A stretch of 64,000 nt of DNA from Desulfoluna spongiiphila (lineage in GTDB: Bacteria > Desulfobacterota > Desulfobacteria > Desulfobacterales > Desulfolunaceae). The notes below the pieces were generated by a model. That model saw nothing but the letters and a program-made list of their open reading frames with translations, was not told the DNA's origin and did no database searches. Of the stretch, positions 26,981 to 35,886 are shown one piece after another (position 1 is the first letter of the stretch; each line of letters begins with the position of its first letter). Both the position numbers and the translations under genes were made by a program. The stretch is taken from assembly GCF_900101345.1 (NCBI RefSeq), contig NZ_FMUX01000009.1, positions 1 through 64,000 on the forward strand. The letters are read 5' to 3'.

Positions 26981-27143
26981 AGGTGCCGGCCGGTTTATGG
27001 CCAGCATAACAAGGAATCCTGTGCAACTCAGGAACGGGCCCGCCGCTGTAACCGGGGACGAACGCCGCACGCAAGCCACTGTTGATATTTGACGGGAAGG
27101 CGCGGCAAGTAGGCTGATCCGGGAGTCAGAAGACTTACCTGAA
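26981..27143 (+). promoter_or_regulatory. Cobalamin riboswitch
   Basis: Shows the conserved B12-aptamer blocks in order: AGGTGCC at the P2 start, AAGGAATCCTGTGCAACTC, GGGCCCGCCGCTGTAACCGGG (P3-P6 core), AAGCCACTG, the GGGAAGGCGC segment, and AAGTAGGCTGATCCGGGAGTC with AGAAGACTTACCT closing P1. It binds adenosylcobalamin or another cobalamin in the nascent leader. The intrinsic terminator at 27209-27241 and the TonB receptor gene follow, so control is by premature termination when B12 is plentiful. Confidence 0.93.
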
Positions 27144-27208
27144 TAATTAGGTTGATTTTTCATTCGTGGTAAAGGGTGAAAAATAGCATTGTGGAATGAA
27201 AACGGTAT

Positions 27209-27241
27209 CCCACACAGGCGTTGATCTGTGTGGGTTTTTTT
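27209..27241 (+). terminator. Riboswitch attenuator (intrinsic terminator)
   Basis: Stem CCCACACAG / CTGTGTGGG with an eight-base loop, followed directly by seven T residues. It lies 66 bases after the aptamer and about 200 bases before the receptor start codon; it is the expression platform of the B12 switch. Confidence 0.9.
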
Positions 27242-27439
27242 GTTTCCCGGCGCGGTAGCGAAGGGAAGAAAAGACCCGCACGGTACGTGGATCATTCATG
27301 GTCGGAGCTGCGGCCATGAGCGTTGGGGAGACGGGGCGGATGGCCCGGTTTCCCTCTATGTGTGGGGGCCGGATGGGTATGCCCGCCTCGTTTCCCCATG
27401 CATGCCGGTTTAATTTTCAAGGGATGTGAGGAACGAGGA

Positions 27440-29353
27440 ATGTTGAAACGTCATGTGAAGCACCTGGCCTGTACAGGTGTGGCAGCCATTGTTTTATGCT
27501 CCGCAGGGGTTGTGTCCGCAGGCACAGCCGCAGGAGAGTCGCTGAATGAAGTTGTGGTCACCGCCGAGCGGTTTCCCACCGGGGAAAAAGAGACCCCGCG
27601 GTTTGTGACCATGTATTCATCGGAAGAGCTTATGGAGACAGGGGCGGATAACCTGGCCCAGGCCCTGAGAAGAAAAGGGGGGTTCTCCTACAAATCCTTC
27701 GGACCCCAGGGGGTCTCCTTCGGTGGCATGAACAGTGAGATCACCGCCAGGGGGGTCTCCAAGGGCACCCTGATCCTGGTCAACGGCTGTCCGGTTCAGG
27801 GTGCCGCCGGTCAGGGGTACGACCTGGACATGATTCCCTTAGAGCAGATCGAGCGGGTGGAGGTGATGAAAGGGGCGGCTTCTACCTTGTACGGGGCCGA
27901 TGCCATGGCCTGCGTGGTGAACATCATTACCAAGAAGAATGCCAAATCCACTCGGGCATCCGTGGCTGTCGAAGCCGGGTCCCACGGGCATCGCACGGCA
28001 AGCGCCGAGGTCAGCAGCCCCCGGGTAAACGTCGGCGTCTCCTACGCCCACCTGGACGCCGTGGACAAGATCTCTCAGGCGACCTACCCCAACTCAACCA
28101 AAAGTATCGGTTACTCCTACGCACGGGACGCCGTGGACAGCGGTGGCCTGAACCTCAACGCCACCCTGGCCGATGGCCTCCATTTTGACTACCTTGGGAG
28201 CATCAGTACCACCGGGTATACGAAAAATAAGGATACGGGGGTCGTGGACAAGGAGACGGATCAGGAGCACGTCAAGCACTTTGCCGACCTCCGGTTCGAA
28301 AAGGAGCACGTCAAGCTCAAGGCCTTCGGCTACCTTGACCAGCTGGACCGGGAGGAACGTACAAGCAAAGGGCTCACCGACGAGAGCAACAAAAACTACA
28401 ACTACGGGGTGCAGGGCGATTACCGGGCCAGTCTGGGTGGTGTGGAACTCACCACCGGGGCGGATTATGTCTACCGGGGCGCCGACTACGACGAGAAGTA
28501 CGGCAGGCACCACAGGGACGATGTTTCTGTTTTTGTGCAAGCCAAAAGGGATTTTTTTGAATCCCTTACCGTGGTCCTGGGGTTCCGGGAGCAGTTGATT
28601 TACGGGGACTGCGACAACAAGGACTACGATATCTTTCTGCCCTCGGCAGGGGTGACCTACCGGGTCTCCCCCGGCTTGAACTTTTTTGCCAACGCCGGAA
28701 AGGCCTTTAAGGCTCCCACCTTCAACGATTTGTACTACAAGGGGGATGCCCTCACGGGCAATCCGGACCTCGACCCCGAGAGCGGCTGGACCTATGAAGG
28801 CGGGGTGAAGTACGACAACGACTACATGAGGGTGAGGCTGGCGGGCTTTCACATGACCTACGAAGACAAGATCGAGACCATGACCGTCGGCAAGGATACC
28901 ACAAAGTTCAACGCGGGCGACTACGAGTCCACGGGGGTGGAGTGGGAAACCTCGTTTTATCCCTTTGTGAACCAAGCCTCGTTTCTGGATGCCGTCTCGT
29001 TGGACATGGCAGGTTACCTGGCCGATACAACGGCTGAAGACACCGACGGCGAAGAGTACCAGGCCGCGCCCGAGTTCCAGACCTCCGTGGGAGCATCCTA
29101 TATCACCGAGCCTCTGGTGCTGAACCTGAATATCGATATCTTACGGGAGCGGGAGAGAGACCTGCCCAGCTACAACCCGGTAAACTTTGCAGGGAAGCTG
29201 GCATGCTGGAAGGGGTACCTGACCTTTGGCGTGGACAACATGTTCGACGAGACCGTGGTGACCTGGGGGGACAACACCCCCGGCAAGAAAAAGAACTACG
29301 AGTATTACGACCTGGGCCGGACCTACAAGCTCGGGTATGAGATGAGGTTTTAA
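27440..29353 (+). CDS. btuB: TonB-dependent cobalamin receptor, BtuB-like
   Basis: 637 residues from the ATG at 27440, preceded by GTGAGGAACGAGGA. The signal peptide ends near GVVSAG. The TonB box-like stretch LNEVVVTAERF lies at residues about 34-44. The plug domain follows with NLAQALRRKGGF, ITARGVSKGTLILVNGCPVQ and IERVEVMKGAASTLYGADAM. The 22-strand barrel runs to a terminal aromatic residue (YKLGYEMRF). It imports a ligand across the outer membrane using TonB energy. Substrate assignment to cobalamin rests on the riboswitch upstream and fits the corrinoid methyltransferase module 1 kb downstream. BtuF/BtuCD are not in this window. Confidence 0.9.
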   Translation: MLKRHVKHLACTGVAAIVLCSAGVVSAGTAAGESLNEVVVTAERFPTGEKETPRFVTMYSSEELMETGADNLAQALRRKGGFSYKSFGPQGVSFGGMNSEITARGVSKGTLILVNGCPVQGAAGQGYDLDMIPLEQIERVEVMKGAASTLYGADAMACVVNIITKKNAKSTRASVAVEAGSHGHRTASAEVSSPRVNVGVSYAHLDAVDKISQATYPNSTKSIGYSYARDAVDSGGLNLNATLADGLHFDYLGSISTTGYTKNKDTGVVDKETDQEHVKHFADLRFEKEHVKLKAFGYLDQLDREERTSKGLTDESNKNYNYGVQGDYRASLGGVELTTGADYVYRGADYDEKYGRHHRDDVSVFVQAKRDFFESLTVVLGFREQLIYGDCDNKDYDIFLPSAGVTYRVSPGLNFFANAGKAFKAPTFNDLYYKGDALTGNPDLDPESGWTYEGGVKYDNDYMRVRLAGFHMTYEDKIETMTVGKDTTKFNAGDYESTGVEWETSFYPFVNQASFLDAVSLDMAGYLADTTAEDTDGEEYQAAPEFQTSVGASYITEPLVLNLNIDILRERERDLPSYNPVNFAGKLACWKGYLTFGVDNMFDETVVTWGDNTPGKKKNYEYYDLGRTYKLGYEMRF

Positions 29354-29424
29354 AGGGGAGACAAGCAACCCTTGGGAGATGCTGCCACAGGGCGGCTTGC
29401 CGGTGGTACCCTGATCAGGCTCAT

Positions 29425-29463
29425 AAAAACAGGCCATTCGAATTATCGAATGGCCTGTTTTTT
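29425..29463 (+). terminator. Strong bidirectional terminator after btuB
   Basis: Near-perfect stem AAAACAGGCCATTCGA / TCGAATGGCCTGTTTT with an ATTA loop and T-run. Confidence 0.92.
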
Positions 29464-29511
29464 CATGGTACGGGTGCGTCGGGGATCACCAACCAGGGGT
29501 AAAACGTTGCG

Positions 29512-29551
29512 GCAACCTGCTTCCAGTGTGGTTCACTTTACCGCCGGAGGC
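29512..29551 (+). repeat. Degenerate right-end copy of dispersed repeat
   Basis: GCAACCTGCTTCCAGTGTGG then TTCACTTTACCGCCGGAGGC; the hairpin arms have decayed. It is joined by AGCCAAGTTAAAGAT to the full copy that starts at 29567. Confidence 0.65.
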
Positions 29552-29566
29552 AGCCAAGTTAAAGAT

Positions 29567-29736
29567 GCCTCCGGCGGCCCTGCCGGGGGCCAAACTTTTG
29601 AAAAGTTTGATAAACAGGTTAAAAAAACAGATTCAGTTTAATCTGAACCATAGGCGAATGTGATTTTCCCTGAGGGATGAAGGGGAAATCGCATTCGCAA
29701 CCTGCTTTCGAGGTGGCTCACCTCGCCGCCGGAGGC
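29567..29736 (+). repeat. Dispersed hairpin repeat, full copy
   Basis: 170 bp from GCCTCCGGCGGCCCTGCCGG to CCGCCGGAGGC with both inner hairpins. It is followed by AAGCTTTTTCTACCCAACTTTAACCATAGAAGGC (29737-29770), a flank also found after other copies (about 45409-45427 and 62280-62299). Confidence 0.9.
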
Positions 29737-29785
29737 AAGCTTTTTCTACCCAACTTTAACCATAGAAGGCAGCCAAATTAAAGAT

Positions 29786-29970
29786 GCCTCCGGCGGCCCT
29801 GTCGGGGGCTAACCTTTTGCCTGATCTTAAAACGACGGGTTTAACAAACAGGTTTTAAAAGCAGATTCAGTTTAATCTGAATCAAAGGCGAATGTGATTT
29901 TCCCTGAGGAACGAAGGGGAAAACGCATTCGCAGTTTGCTTTCGAGGTGGCACACCTCGCCGCCGGAGGC
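29786..29970 (+). repeat. Dispersed hairpin repeat, second tandem full copy
   Basis: 185 bp. Joined to the preceding copy and its flank by AGCCAAATTAAAGAT. Both hairpins are intact (GCGAATGTGATTTTCCC with GGGGAAAACGCATTCGC; CGAGGTGGCACACCTCG). It lies toward the 3' end of the methyltransferase gene that stops at 30073. Confidence 0.9.
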
Positions 29971-30072
29971 ATTGCTTTTGTTCTTTTTCTGAGTCCTTTT
30001 GACCCTGTGGTTAATCCGATTTTTAACCACAGAAGGCATCGCTTTTTGTCTGTTTTATTTTTGCGCAGCCCC

Positions 30073-31419
30073 TTACGTCATGGCGGCCTTGATTTCTGAC
30101 GTAAGGGTGTCGCCGGCGGGGATCAGGGAGACATGTTTGATCTCGCCGTTGATCAGCATGGCCGGGGCATTTGCAAGGCCTATCCTGCCCATGAAGGCGA
30201 CGTTTTCCGGGTACATGATGGAGCGCTCCACCACCTTGACCTTGTGGCCGAAGGGGGCGGCGGCGGCGTTGGCCGAGGCGACCATGTAGCCGCAGGCGGC
30301 GCAGGTCTGGGAGTCGATGGTGATCACTTCGATGAGGACGTGGTCCAGGCTCTCGTAATCGGGCAGCTCTATGTCGGGGAGCTCATCCTTTTTCACGTAG
30401 GTCTCAAGGACTTTTTTCGTGGCTTCTTTGTTCTGGACGGCCATGCCGATGCCCACGATGTTTTCAGGGGGCACGTTAAAGGGCACGTCGCAACCGGGGG
30501 CCAGGATGAAGTCCTTGGTGCCCAGGGCATCCATCAGGTCGATGGCGGCCTTCTGGTTGTCCTGCTGGGTGCCGAAGAGCATGGTGATGGTGAGCTGGAG
30601 GTTGCCGGAGATGAGGACCCCGTGTTCGTCGGTGACCTTCTTGGCTTCCACGATGTCCACGTTTTCGTCGATGGCAATGGCGTCGGGTCCGGTAAGGCAC
30701 ATGGCCGGGATGTTTTTCGTGGCGTCACCGCAGACAAAGAAGGTGGAGGGCATGTTCTGTGCCTTGAGCTTGTCAAAGAAGGCGGTGAAGGGCTCGCCCA
30801 GGAACTGGTCAAAGGAGGCCGGTGAAATCTGGGAGACCAGGGGATCCACGGCACCGATGACATCGCATCCCGCTTCTATAAGGTATCCCGCGTACTCGCT
30901 GACGACCTCTTCGCAGAAGGTGATGAGCTCTTTGACCTTTTCGGGCTGACCGTACATGTCCATGAAGATGTTGGTGCCGCGAAGGTGGGAAGCAAGGGTG
31001 AACGGACCACAGACCAGGCCGTAGAGGGCAATGTCGGGCTTTGCCTCTTTCAGGCGCCGGGTGGCTTCCATGATGATGGGGATGCGTCCGTCTTCCCTGG
31101 TGAGGCGCCTGGTGGGGATGGTGAAGTCGTCGGCAAGGGGGTGGGTGCACACCGTGGGAGGCGTGTTGGGGTACCACTTGAGATCGCATCCCAGGATTTC
31201 GGCTTCAACCTGCAGGTCAAACATGACGGGGAGGCCGTCCGGGGCATACTGTGCCACCGCCTCAAGGAGGCACTCCACGAGTTTGTCCACGTCCTTGAAC
31301 ATGTCATCGGCGGCGTACCCTTTAAGGTTTGCGATCTGGGCGCCGGTGTATGGTACCCAGGGGGTACGGGGAACCTCTTTGTGTTTGAGGGCGTTTAGTA
31401 TAAGAGATTTGCTGTTCAT
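30073..31419 (-). CDS. UroD-family methylcorrinoid methyltransferase with C-terminal thioredoxin-like domain
   Basis: 448 residues; the ATG at 31419 follows AGGACAG. Residues 1-345 are a uroporphyrinogen-decarboxylase-fold methyltransferase of the MtaA/MtbA/CmuA type (PVMFDLQVEAEILGC, LYGLVCGPFTLASHLRG, FVCGDATKNIPAM, FILAPGCDVPFNVPPENI). The His/Cys/Cys zinc triad is represented by the two Cys-containing segments (FVCGD and APGCD). Residues about 365-448 form an extra domain with CAAC (a CxxC motif) and a following NAPAMLINGE, the cis-proline strand of a thioredoxin fold. It should move the methyl group from the corrinoid protein at 31449-32081 to an acceptor (tetrahydrofolate is likely in a non-methanogen). 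The fused redox domain is unusual. Confidence 0.85.
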   Translation of the reverse strand: MNSKSLILNALKHKEVPRTPWVPYTGAQIANLKGYAADDMFKDVDKLVECLLEAVAQYAPDGLPVMFDLQVEAEILGCDLKWYPNTPPTVCTHPLADDFTIPTRRLTREDGRIPIIMEATRRLKEAKPDIALYGLVCGPFTLASHLRGTNIFMDMYGQPEKVKELITFCEEVVSEYAGYLIEAGCDVIGAVDPLVSQISPASFDQFLGEPFTAFFDKLKAQNMPSTFFVCGDATKNIPAMCLTGPDAIAIDENVDIVEAKKVTDEHGVLISGNLQLTITMLFGTQQDNQKAAIDLMDALGTKDFILAPGCDVPFNVPPENIVGIGMAVQNKEATKKVLETYVKKDELPDIELPDYESLDHVLIEVITIDSQTCAACGYMVASANAAAAPFGHKVKVVERSIMYPENVAFMGRIGLANAPAMLINGEIKHVSLIPAGDTLTSEIKAAMT

Positions 31420-31448
31420 GAGATTCTGTCCTGAATAAACGTGGCGGG

Positions 31449-32081
31449 TTAGTGAAGAACCAGGTCGCGGGCAACCTTTCCTGCGGAACCGGCATCGGCA
31501 GCGAAGGCATCTGCCCCAATGCTGTCGGCATACTCCCGGCTCAGGGGAGCCCCACCCACAAGGATTTTTACAGAGTCACGGATGCCGGCTTCTTTGATGG
31601 CCGCGATGGTATCTTCCACCATGCACATGGTGGTGGTGAGAAGGGTGGAGAGGCCGATGATGTCGGCGTTGTGCTCTTTGGCCATCTCCACAAAGGTTTC
31701 CTTTTTCACATCGACACCGAGATCGACCACGTTGAATCCGGCCCCTTCCAGCATGATGCACACCAGGTTTTTCCCGATGTCATGAAGGTCCCCGTCAACG
31801 GTACCGATGACAATGGTGCCCACCTTTTTTTGTGCATCGCCGGTGAGGTGAGGCTTCAGCAGCTCCACCCCGGTTTTCATGGCGTGGGCAGACATGAGCA
31901 TCTCCGGGACAAAGGTTTCGCCGGCGGAGAAACGCTCCCCGACAAAATCCATCGCTTTGATGAGCCCGTCGTTTAAGATGGCATTGACATCTGTACCGGC
32001 GGCAAGTTCTGTCTTTACCTCACTTACCACCTGGTCTGCATTGAGCCCGATGACGGCCTGGAATATATTTTCAATTGACAT
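31449..32081 (-). CDS. Corrinoid (B12-binding) methyl-carrier protein, MttC/MtbC-like
   Basis: 210 residues from the ATG at 32081, ten bases after AAGGAG (a GTG four codons upstream would overlap the ribosome-binding site). An N-terminal helical B12-binding cap (about 1-85, ending ETFVPEMLMSAHAMK) precedes a Rossmann domain with the cobalt-ligating motif GDLHDIGKNLV (DxHxxG; His at about 103), then GLSTLLTTT and the ILVGGAPL glycine loop. It accepts a methyl group on cobalt(I) from the MttB-family protein and passes it to the UroD-type enzyme next to it. It is 30 bases from the following gene in the same transcript. No RamA/RACo-type reductive activator lies nearby. Confidence 0.93.
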   Translation of the reverse strand: MSIENIFQAVIGLNADQVVSEVKTELAAGTDVNAILNDGLIKAMDFVGERFSAGETFVPEMLMSAHAMKTGVELLKPHLTGDAQKKVGTIVIGTVDGDLHDIGKNLVCIMLEGAGFNVVDLGVDVKKETFVEMAKEHNADIIGLSTLLTTTMCMVEDTIAAIKEAGIRDSVKILVGGAPLSREYADSIGADAFAADAGSAGKVARDLVLH

Positions 32082-32156
32082 GGTTGTTATCACTCCTTTT
32101 GTTGCAATATGCGGTGGCGGGACACGTGGTTGGTTTGTCCCGCCGTCTGGTTTTGA

Positions 32157-33740
32157 TTATTCGGGTTGAGCGGACGCGCCCATGGATGCTTTTTGGGTGC
32201 GTTCGTTTTGGATAAGGTCTTTGATCAGGGCGACGATGCCCAGGCACATGACGATGAAAAAGGGGACGGAGCCCAGGATGGTTGCGGTCTGAAGGCCTTT
32301 GAGGCCGCCGGAGTAGTTGAACACCACGGTGAGAAGGCCCAGGATCGTCCCGAAGGTGATGGTCAGGCGGTTGTTTGCCTTGGGGTCGGCCACGTCACGG
32401 CCGCAGGTGACAAAGCGTGCCGCCACGTAGGTGGCCGAGTTGCACGAGGTGATGAGAAAAAAGAAGATCAGCACCAAAGAGAGCCCGGTCATGAAGTGGA
32501 AGAAGGGCAGGTGCTTGAGGGTGACGAACAGCGCCATGGCAAAGTCTTTGTTGATGGGCTCACTGACGTTGAGGTGCTGGACAAACTCCAGGTGCATGGT
32601 GGTGCCGCCCAGGGCCGCTGAGAAGATAAAGGAGAAGAGGGGCGGCAGGATGATCACCCCGAGGATAAACTCCCTGATGGTCCGGCCCCTTGAGATGCGG
32701 GCGATGAAGGCCCCCACAAAGGGTGCCCAGGCGATCCAGAAGGCCCAGAAGAAGACGGTCCAGTTGCGTGTCCAGGTGTCGTTGTCGAAAAGGGTGGTGG
32801 CAAAAGAGAGCCTGGGCAGGTCGGTCATGTAGTCGGAGAGGCCCATCCACAGGGTCTTGAGGATGTAGCCGGTGGGTCCGAAGAGGGCAAAAAAGAACAT
32901 CAGGGCGATCATGAACAGCACGCAGAGGTTGGCCACGAACTTGATCCCCTTGGAGACCCCGGTGACGGCCGTGACGATATAGGCAAAGGTCACGATGAGG
33001 ATGAGGGCCGTGGTGAGGTTGGCCCCTCCGGGGATGCCCATGAGGCTGCTGATGCCGCTGGCCATCTGCATGCCGCCCATGCCGAGGCCCGTGACCACGC
33101 CGAAAATGGTGGCCCAGGCTGCGAAGGTGTCCACGAGGCGGCCGACGGTGCCGTTGGCGTGCTTTCGTCCGATGACAGGAATCAGGCAACTTGAGAAGAG
33201 GGCGCCTTCGCCTTTTCTGAACTGAAAATAGGCCATGGTCAGGGCGACGATGGCATAGACCGCCCAGGCGTGGAAACCCCAGTGGAAAAAGTAAAGCTCA
33301 AGGCCCAGGCGAGCCGCCTCGAAGGTGTTTGCTTCACCGGTGGGGGGGGCGGCCATGTGGATCAGGGGCTCTGCCACGGACCAGAAAATAAGGCCGATTC
33401 CCATGCCGGCGGAAAAGAGCATGGAGAACCAGCTGAAGGTTGAAAATTCGGCTTTTTCCCCCTGTTTTCCGAGGGTGACCTTTCCAAAGGGCGAGAAGGC
33501 AAGGGCCAGACAGAAGACCAGGATCCCTGTGACGCCCAGCAGGTAGGTGGACTGGAACACTTTAAAGACAACGCCCACGGCTGTGCTGCACAGGCTCGCC
33601 AGGAGCTCCGGCCAGAAAGCCCCCAGCACCACAAAGGGCACGGTGAGTGTGATGATAAAGTAAAAAATGGTGGTGTCCAGTTCCTCACCGAAATAGCGTT
33701 TTAACACTCCGTGTTTCTCCTTGCTTCCTTCTTGAAACAT
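32157..33740 (-). CDS. BCCT-family quaternary amine transporter
   Basis: 527 residues, twelve predicted membrane helices. Signature stretches: FSAGMGIGLIFWSVAEPLIHM (the glycine-rich unwound helix of Na+-coupled BCCT proteins such as BetP), FFHWGFHAWAVYAIVALTMAYF and the family motif TVFFWAFWIAWAPFVGAFIARISRGR. The short N- and C-terminal tails lack the long osmosensory extension of BetP, pointing to nutrient uptake rather than osmoprotection. Likely substrates are glycine betaine, carnitine, choline or similar trimethylammonium compounds. It lies between the MttB-family and corrinoid genes, so it probably feeds their substrate. Start preceded by ACAGGAG. Confidence 0.94.
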   Translation of the reverse strand: MFQEGSKEKHGVLKRYFGEELDTTIFYFIITLTVPFVVLGAFWPELLASLCSTAVGVVFKVFQSTYLLGVTGILVFCLALAFSPFGKVTLGKQGEKAEFSTFSWFSMLFSAGMGIGLIFWSVAEPLIHMAAPPTGEANTFEAARLGLELYFFHWGFHAWAVYAIVALTMAYFQFRKGEGALFSSCLIPVIGRKHANGTVGRLVDTFAAWATIFGVVTGLGMGGMQMASGISSLMGIPGGANLTTALILIVTFAYIVTAVTGVSKGIKFVANLCVLFMIALMFFFALFGPTGYILKTLWMGLSDYMTDLPRLSFATTLFDNDTWTRNWTVFFWAFWIAWAPFVGAFIARISRGRTIREFILGVIILPPLFSFIFSAALGGTTMHLEFVQHLNVSEPINKDFAMALFVTLKHLPFFHFMTGLSLVLIFFFLITSCNSATYVAARFVTCGRDVADPKANNRLTITFGTILGLLTVVFNYSGGLKGLQTATILGSVPFFIVMCLGIVALIKDLIQNERTQKASMGASAQPE

Positions 33741-33836
33741 ACAATCTCCTGTCGACGTGGTTGGAATATACGGCCGCTTTGCGCTCCGGGCAAGGAGAGC
33801 GGCCGTGGATTGAGTGGGTCCTGATTGGGTTGGCCC

Positions 33837-35273
33837 TCAGGCTGCGGTGCTTGACGACGCCCGCCTGGCGTCGATATATGCCATCAGGTCTTTTTCAATG
33901 GCCGGGTCCATGTCCGGTTTGGTGTAGGCGCTGAGACGCTCGCGGACGTGGAGCCTGGCGGTATCGGTAAGCTGCGGTTTTCCCGCTGCTTCCCATTTCG
34001 TGTAGTTGTTGCGATAGGCCAGGGTGGGAAGGAAGAACTCCGTGCGGCAGCGCATGGCGGTGGTGGGCTCCATGAGGAAGCTGCTCCCTGCCCCCAACCG
34101 GGTGATGGTGTCCAGGGCCAGGGTCTCATCGGTGATCTCCACGGGCTGCAAGGCCCTGCGAAGAGCACCTGCGAGCTCTTCATCCATGACGAATTTCTCC
34201 AGGCTCATGGCGGTGTAAGCGCCAAGGATGCCGCAGGCCTGGTGCATGTAGTGGGTGCCCGCAGCCAGGCTCAGGGCCATGGTGAGGGCCGACTCCATGC
34301 CTGCCTGGGCGTCCGGGGCATGGGCATCGGTGAGCCCGCCCCCGTATCGGCAGGGGAGCCCGTAGTACCGGGCCATCTCCGTGGCGATGTTCATCATCTT
34401 AAGGAGCTCGGGGCTGCCGATGGTGGCGCTGCAGAGGCGAAGGTCCGCTCCGCAGGAGGTGCCCCCGCACACGCACGGGGTGCCGGGGCGCACCAGCTGG
34501 GCCAGGACGACGCCCGCCAGGCTTTCGGCCATCTCCAGCACGGCTGTGCCGGCCAGGGTGATGGGGCCGCTGAGGCCTGCCATCACCATGCTGGAGATGA
34601 GAAGGGCCTGGCCCCCGCGGGCCAGCTCAATGACGCTCCCGGCGGCCTCGGGGCCGAAGATCAGGGGGGAGGTGGGGTTGATGGAGGTGATGGCCACAGG
34701 GCTTTTCATCACTTCTTCACGGCTCCCCCACACGATGGAGGCCATCTCCAGAAGCTCCACGGCGTTTTCCCGACTGCACGGGTTGCCGGTCAAGGGCTTG
34801 TCCGAATGGATGAAGGTGGAGGCCAGGAGCTCTGCGGAGGCTGTTTTGGGGTTGAGGTCGGGGGGGCAGACCATGCCGCTTGCCGCCATGTCGATGTAGG
34901 GGGAGCTCTGGGCCAGCTTCAGGCAGTTGTCCGCATCCTCCATGGTGGCCGAACGCCGGGTGCCGTCGGCGTCAATCATGAAGGGCGCGCCCCAGCCCGG
35001 GCTCAACACGAAATGATCCCCGCCGATGCGAACAGTTTTTTCGGGGTCCCTTGCGCGAATGAGGAACTCAGACGGGGCGGTTTCAAGGGCCTTCATCACC
35101 TGCTCTTCGCGGAAGAACACCTTGTTTCCTTCCACGGAAAAGTCGTTGGCTTTGAATATGGCAAGGGCCTCGTCGTCTTCGAATACCACCCCTGTTTTTC
35201 CCAGCACCTCCATGCAGGCCGCGTGAATTTTTTCTTTTCCGGAATCGCTCAGTGTTTGAAATCTGTTCAGCAT
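33837..35273 (-). CDS. MttB-family (non-pyrrolysine) quaternary-amine:corrinoid methyltransferase
   Basis: 478 residues. It shows trimethylamine-methyltransferase family features: an N-terminal helical part (EVLGKTGVVFEDDEALAIF), the barrel strands SPGWGAPFMIDADGTRRSA and PLIFGPEAAGSVIELARGGQ, and the GLPCRYGGGLTDAHAPDAQA region. There is no in-frame TAG, so no pyrrolysine is needed; such members (MtgB, MtcB, MtpB, MtyB) demethylate glycine betaine, carnitine, proline betaine or gamma-butyrobetaine. Which substrate applies cannot be decided by eye. It is the first gene of the operon and is preceded by GGAGTGGAGACAC and a sigma-54 promoter about 80 bases upstream. It methylates the corrinoid protein at 31449-32081. 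Confidence 0.92.
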   Translation of the reverse strand: MLNRFQTLSDSGKEKIHAACMEVLGKTGVVFEDDEALAIFKANDFSVEGNKVFFREEQVMKALETAPSEFLIRARDPEKTVRIGGDHFVLSPGWGAPFMIDADGTRRSATMEDADNCLKLAQSSPYIDMAASGMVCPPDLNPKTASAELLASTFIHSDKPLTGNPCSRENAVELLEMASIVWGSREEVMKSPVAITSINPTSPLIFGPEAAGSVIELARGGQALLISSMVMAGLSGPITLAGTAVLEMAESLAGVVLAQLVRPGTPCVCGGTSCGADLRLCSATIGSPELLKMMNIATEMARYYGLPCRYGGGLTDAHAPDAQAGMESALTMALSLAAGTHYMHQACGILGAYTAMSLEKFVMDEELAGALRRALQPVEITDETLALDTITRLGAGSSFLMEPTTAMRCRTEFFLPTLAYRNNYTKWEAAGKPQLTDTARLHVRERLSAYTKPDMDPAIEKDLMAYIDARRASSSTAA

Positions 35274-35352
35274 GTGTCTCCACTCCTTATGGTCTGGCTC
35301 AATCGTGTGATTGATGGAAATCCCAAAAATAATTTATGTCAGGTCGCTCTAC

Positions 35353-35368
35353 AGCAAGGGGCATGCCA
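35353..35368 (-). promoter_or_regulatory. Sigma-54 promoter of the amine demethylation operon
   Basis: Minus strand reads TGGCATGCCCCTTGCT, against the consensus TGGCACRNNNNTTGCW: one mismatch in the -24 block, complete -12 TTGCT, and GG/GC spacing exact. Located about 80 bases upstream of the MttB-family start and next to a divergent sigma-54 activator gene. Confidence 0.85.
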
Positions 35369-35442
35369 TTGGACGATAAAAAAAAATGATGAAGGTAATC
35401 AGTGGGTTTGTGGCTGGGGCGGCGGGACTTGTCAGGGAACCG

Positions 35443-35460
35443 TGATGCAATCATGCATTA
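35443..35460. promoter_or_regulatory. Candidate activator-binding site (UAS 1)
   Basis: Minus strand reads TAATGCATGATTGCATCA, an imperfect palindrome sharing AATGCATG(A/G)(T/A)TGCAT with the site at 35581-35598. It lies about 75 bases upstream of the sigma-54 promoter, a normal position for an enhancer. Confidence 0.55.
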
Positions 35461-35580
35461 ACGTGTCGATAACAGATTGGTTTTACAGTGGTTTATGTGG
35501 GTTGTGGTTGAAAATGCAAAGCTGCATCAAATCATAAGGACTTGTTGTGAAAGGGCATATGCGCTGTGGGGGCGCCGGTA

Positions 35581-35598
35581 CAATGCATGGATGCATTG
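35581..35598. promoter_or_regulatory. Candidate activator-binding site (UAS 2)
   Basis: CAATGCATGGATGCATTG: eight-base arms, perfect apart from the central GG. It lies about 215 bases upstream of the sigma-54 promoter and about 290 bases before the activator start codon. Confidence 0.6.
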
Positions 35599-35886
35599 GG
35601 GAGCGAGGCATTGTGGCAGGGGAGGGAACGTAATTCTTGATGCTTTTTGTCAAGAATTAAGGGCTGCCCGAGCAGCTTCTTTGAGGATTGTGCTTCTCCC
35701 TGAATATGTATAGTAAATCAGGGCGTTGTGTCGACTGGTCTGGTCGCTTTCAGGTGGGTCTGCGGTGATTGACTCCACGGATAGAAGTAGATATGATTGC
35801 CCGTCGTGCGGATGTGGTTACGCGCGTTTTTCTCTTTGATGGGCCGGGCTTGGGGGAGTCTTGCCCCGCTGCATGCAGGGATGGTG

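Noticed and set aside
33837..35273. Possible pyrrolysine-dependent trimethylamine methyltransferase
   Set aside because: The full-length frame has no in-frame TAG; it belongs to the non-pyrrolysine MttB group.
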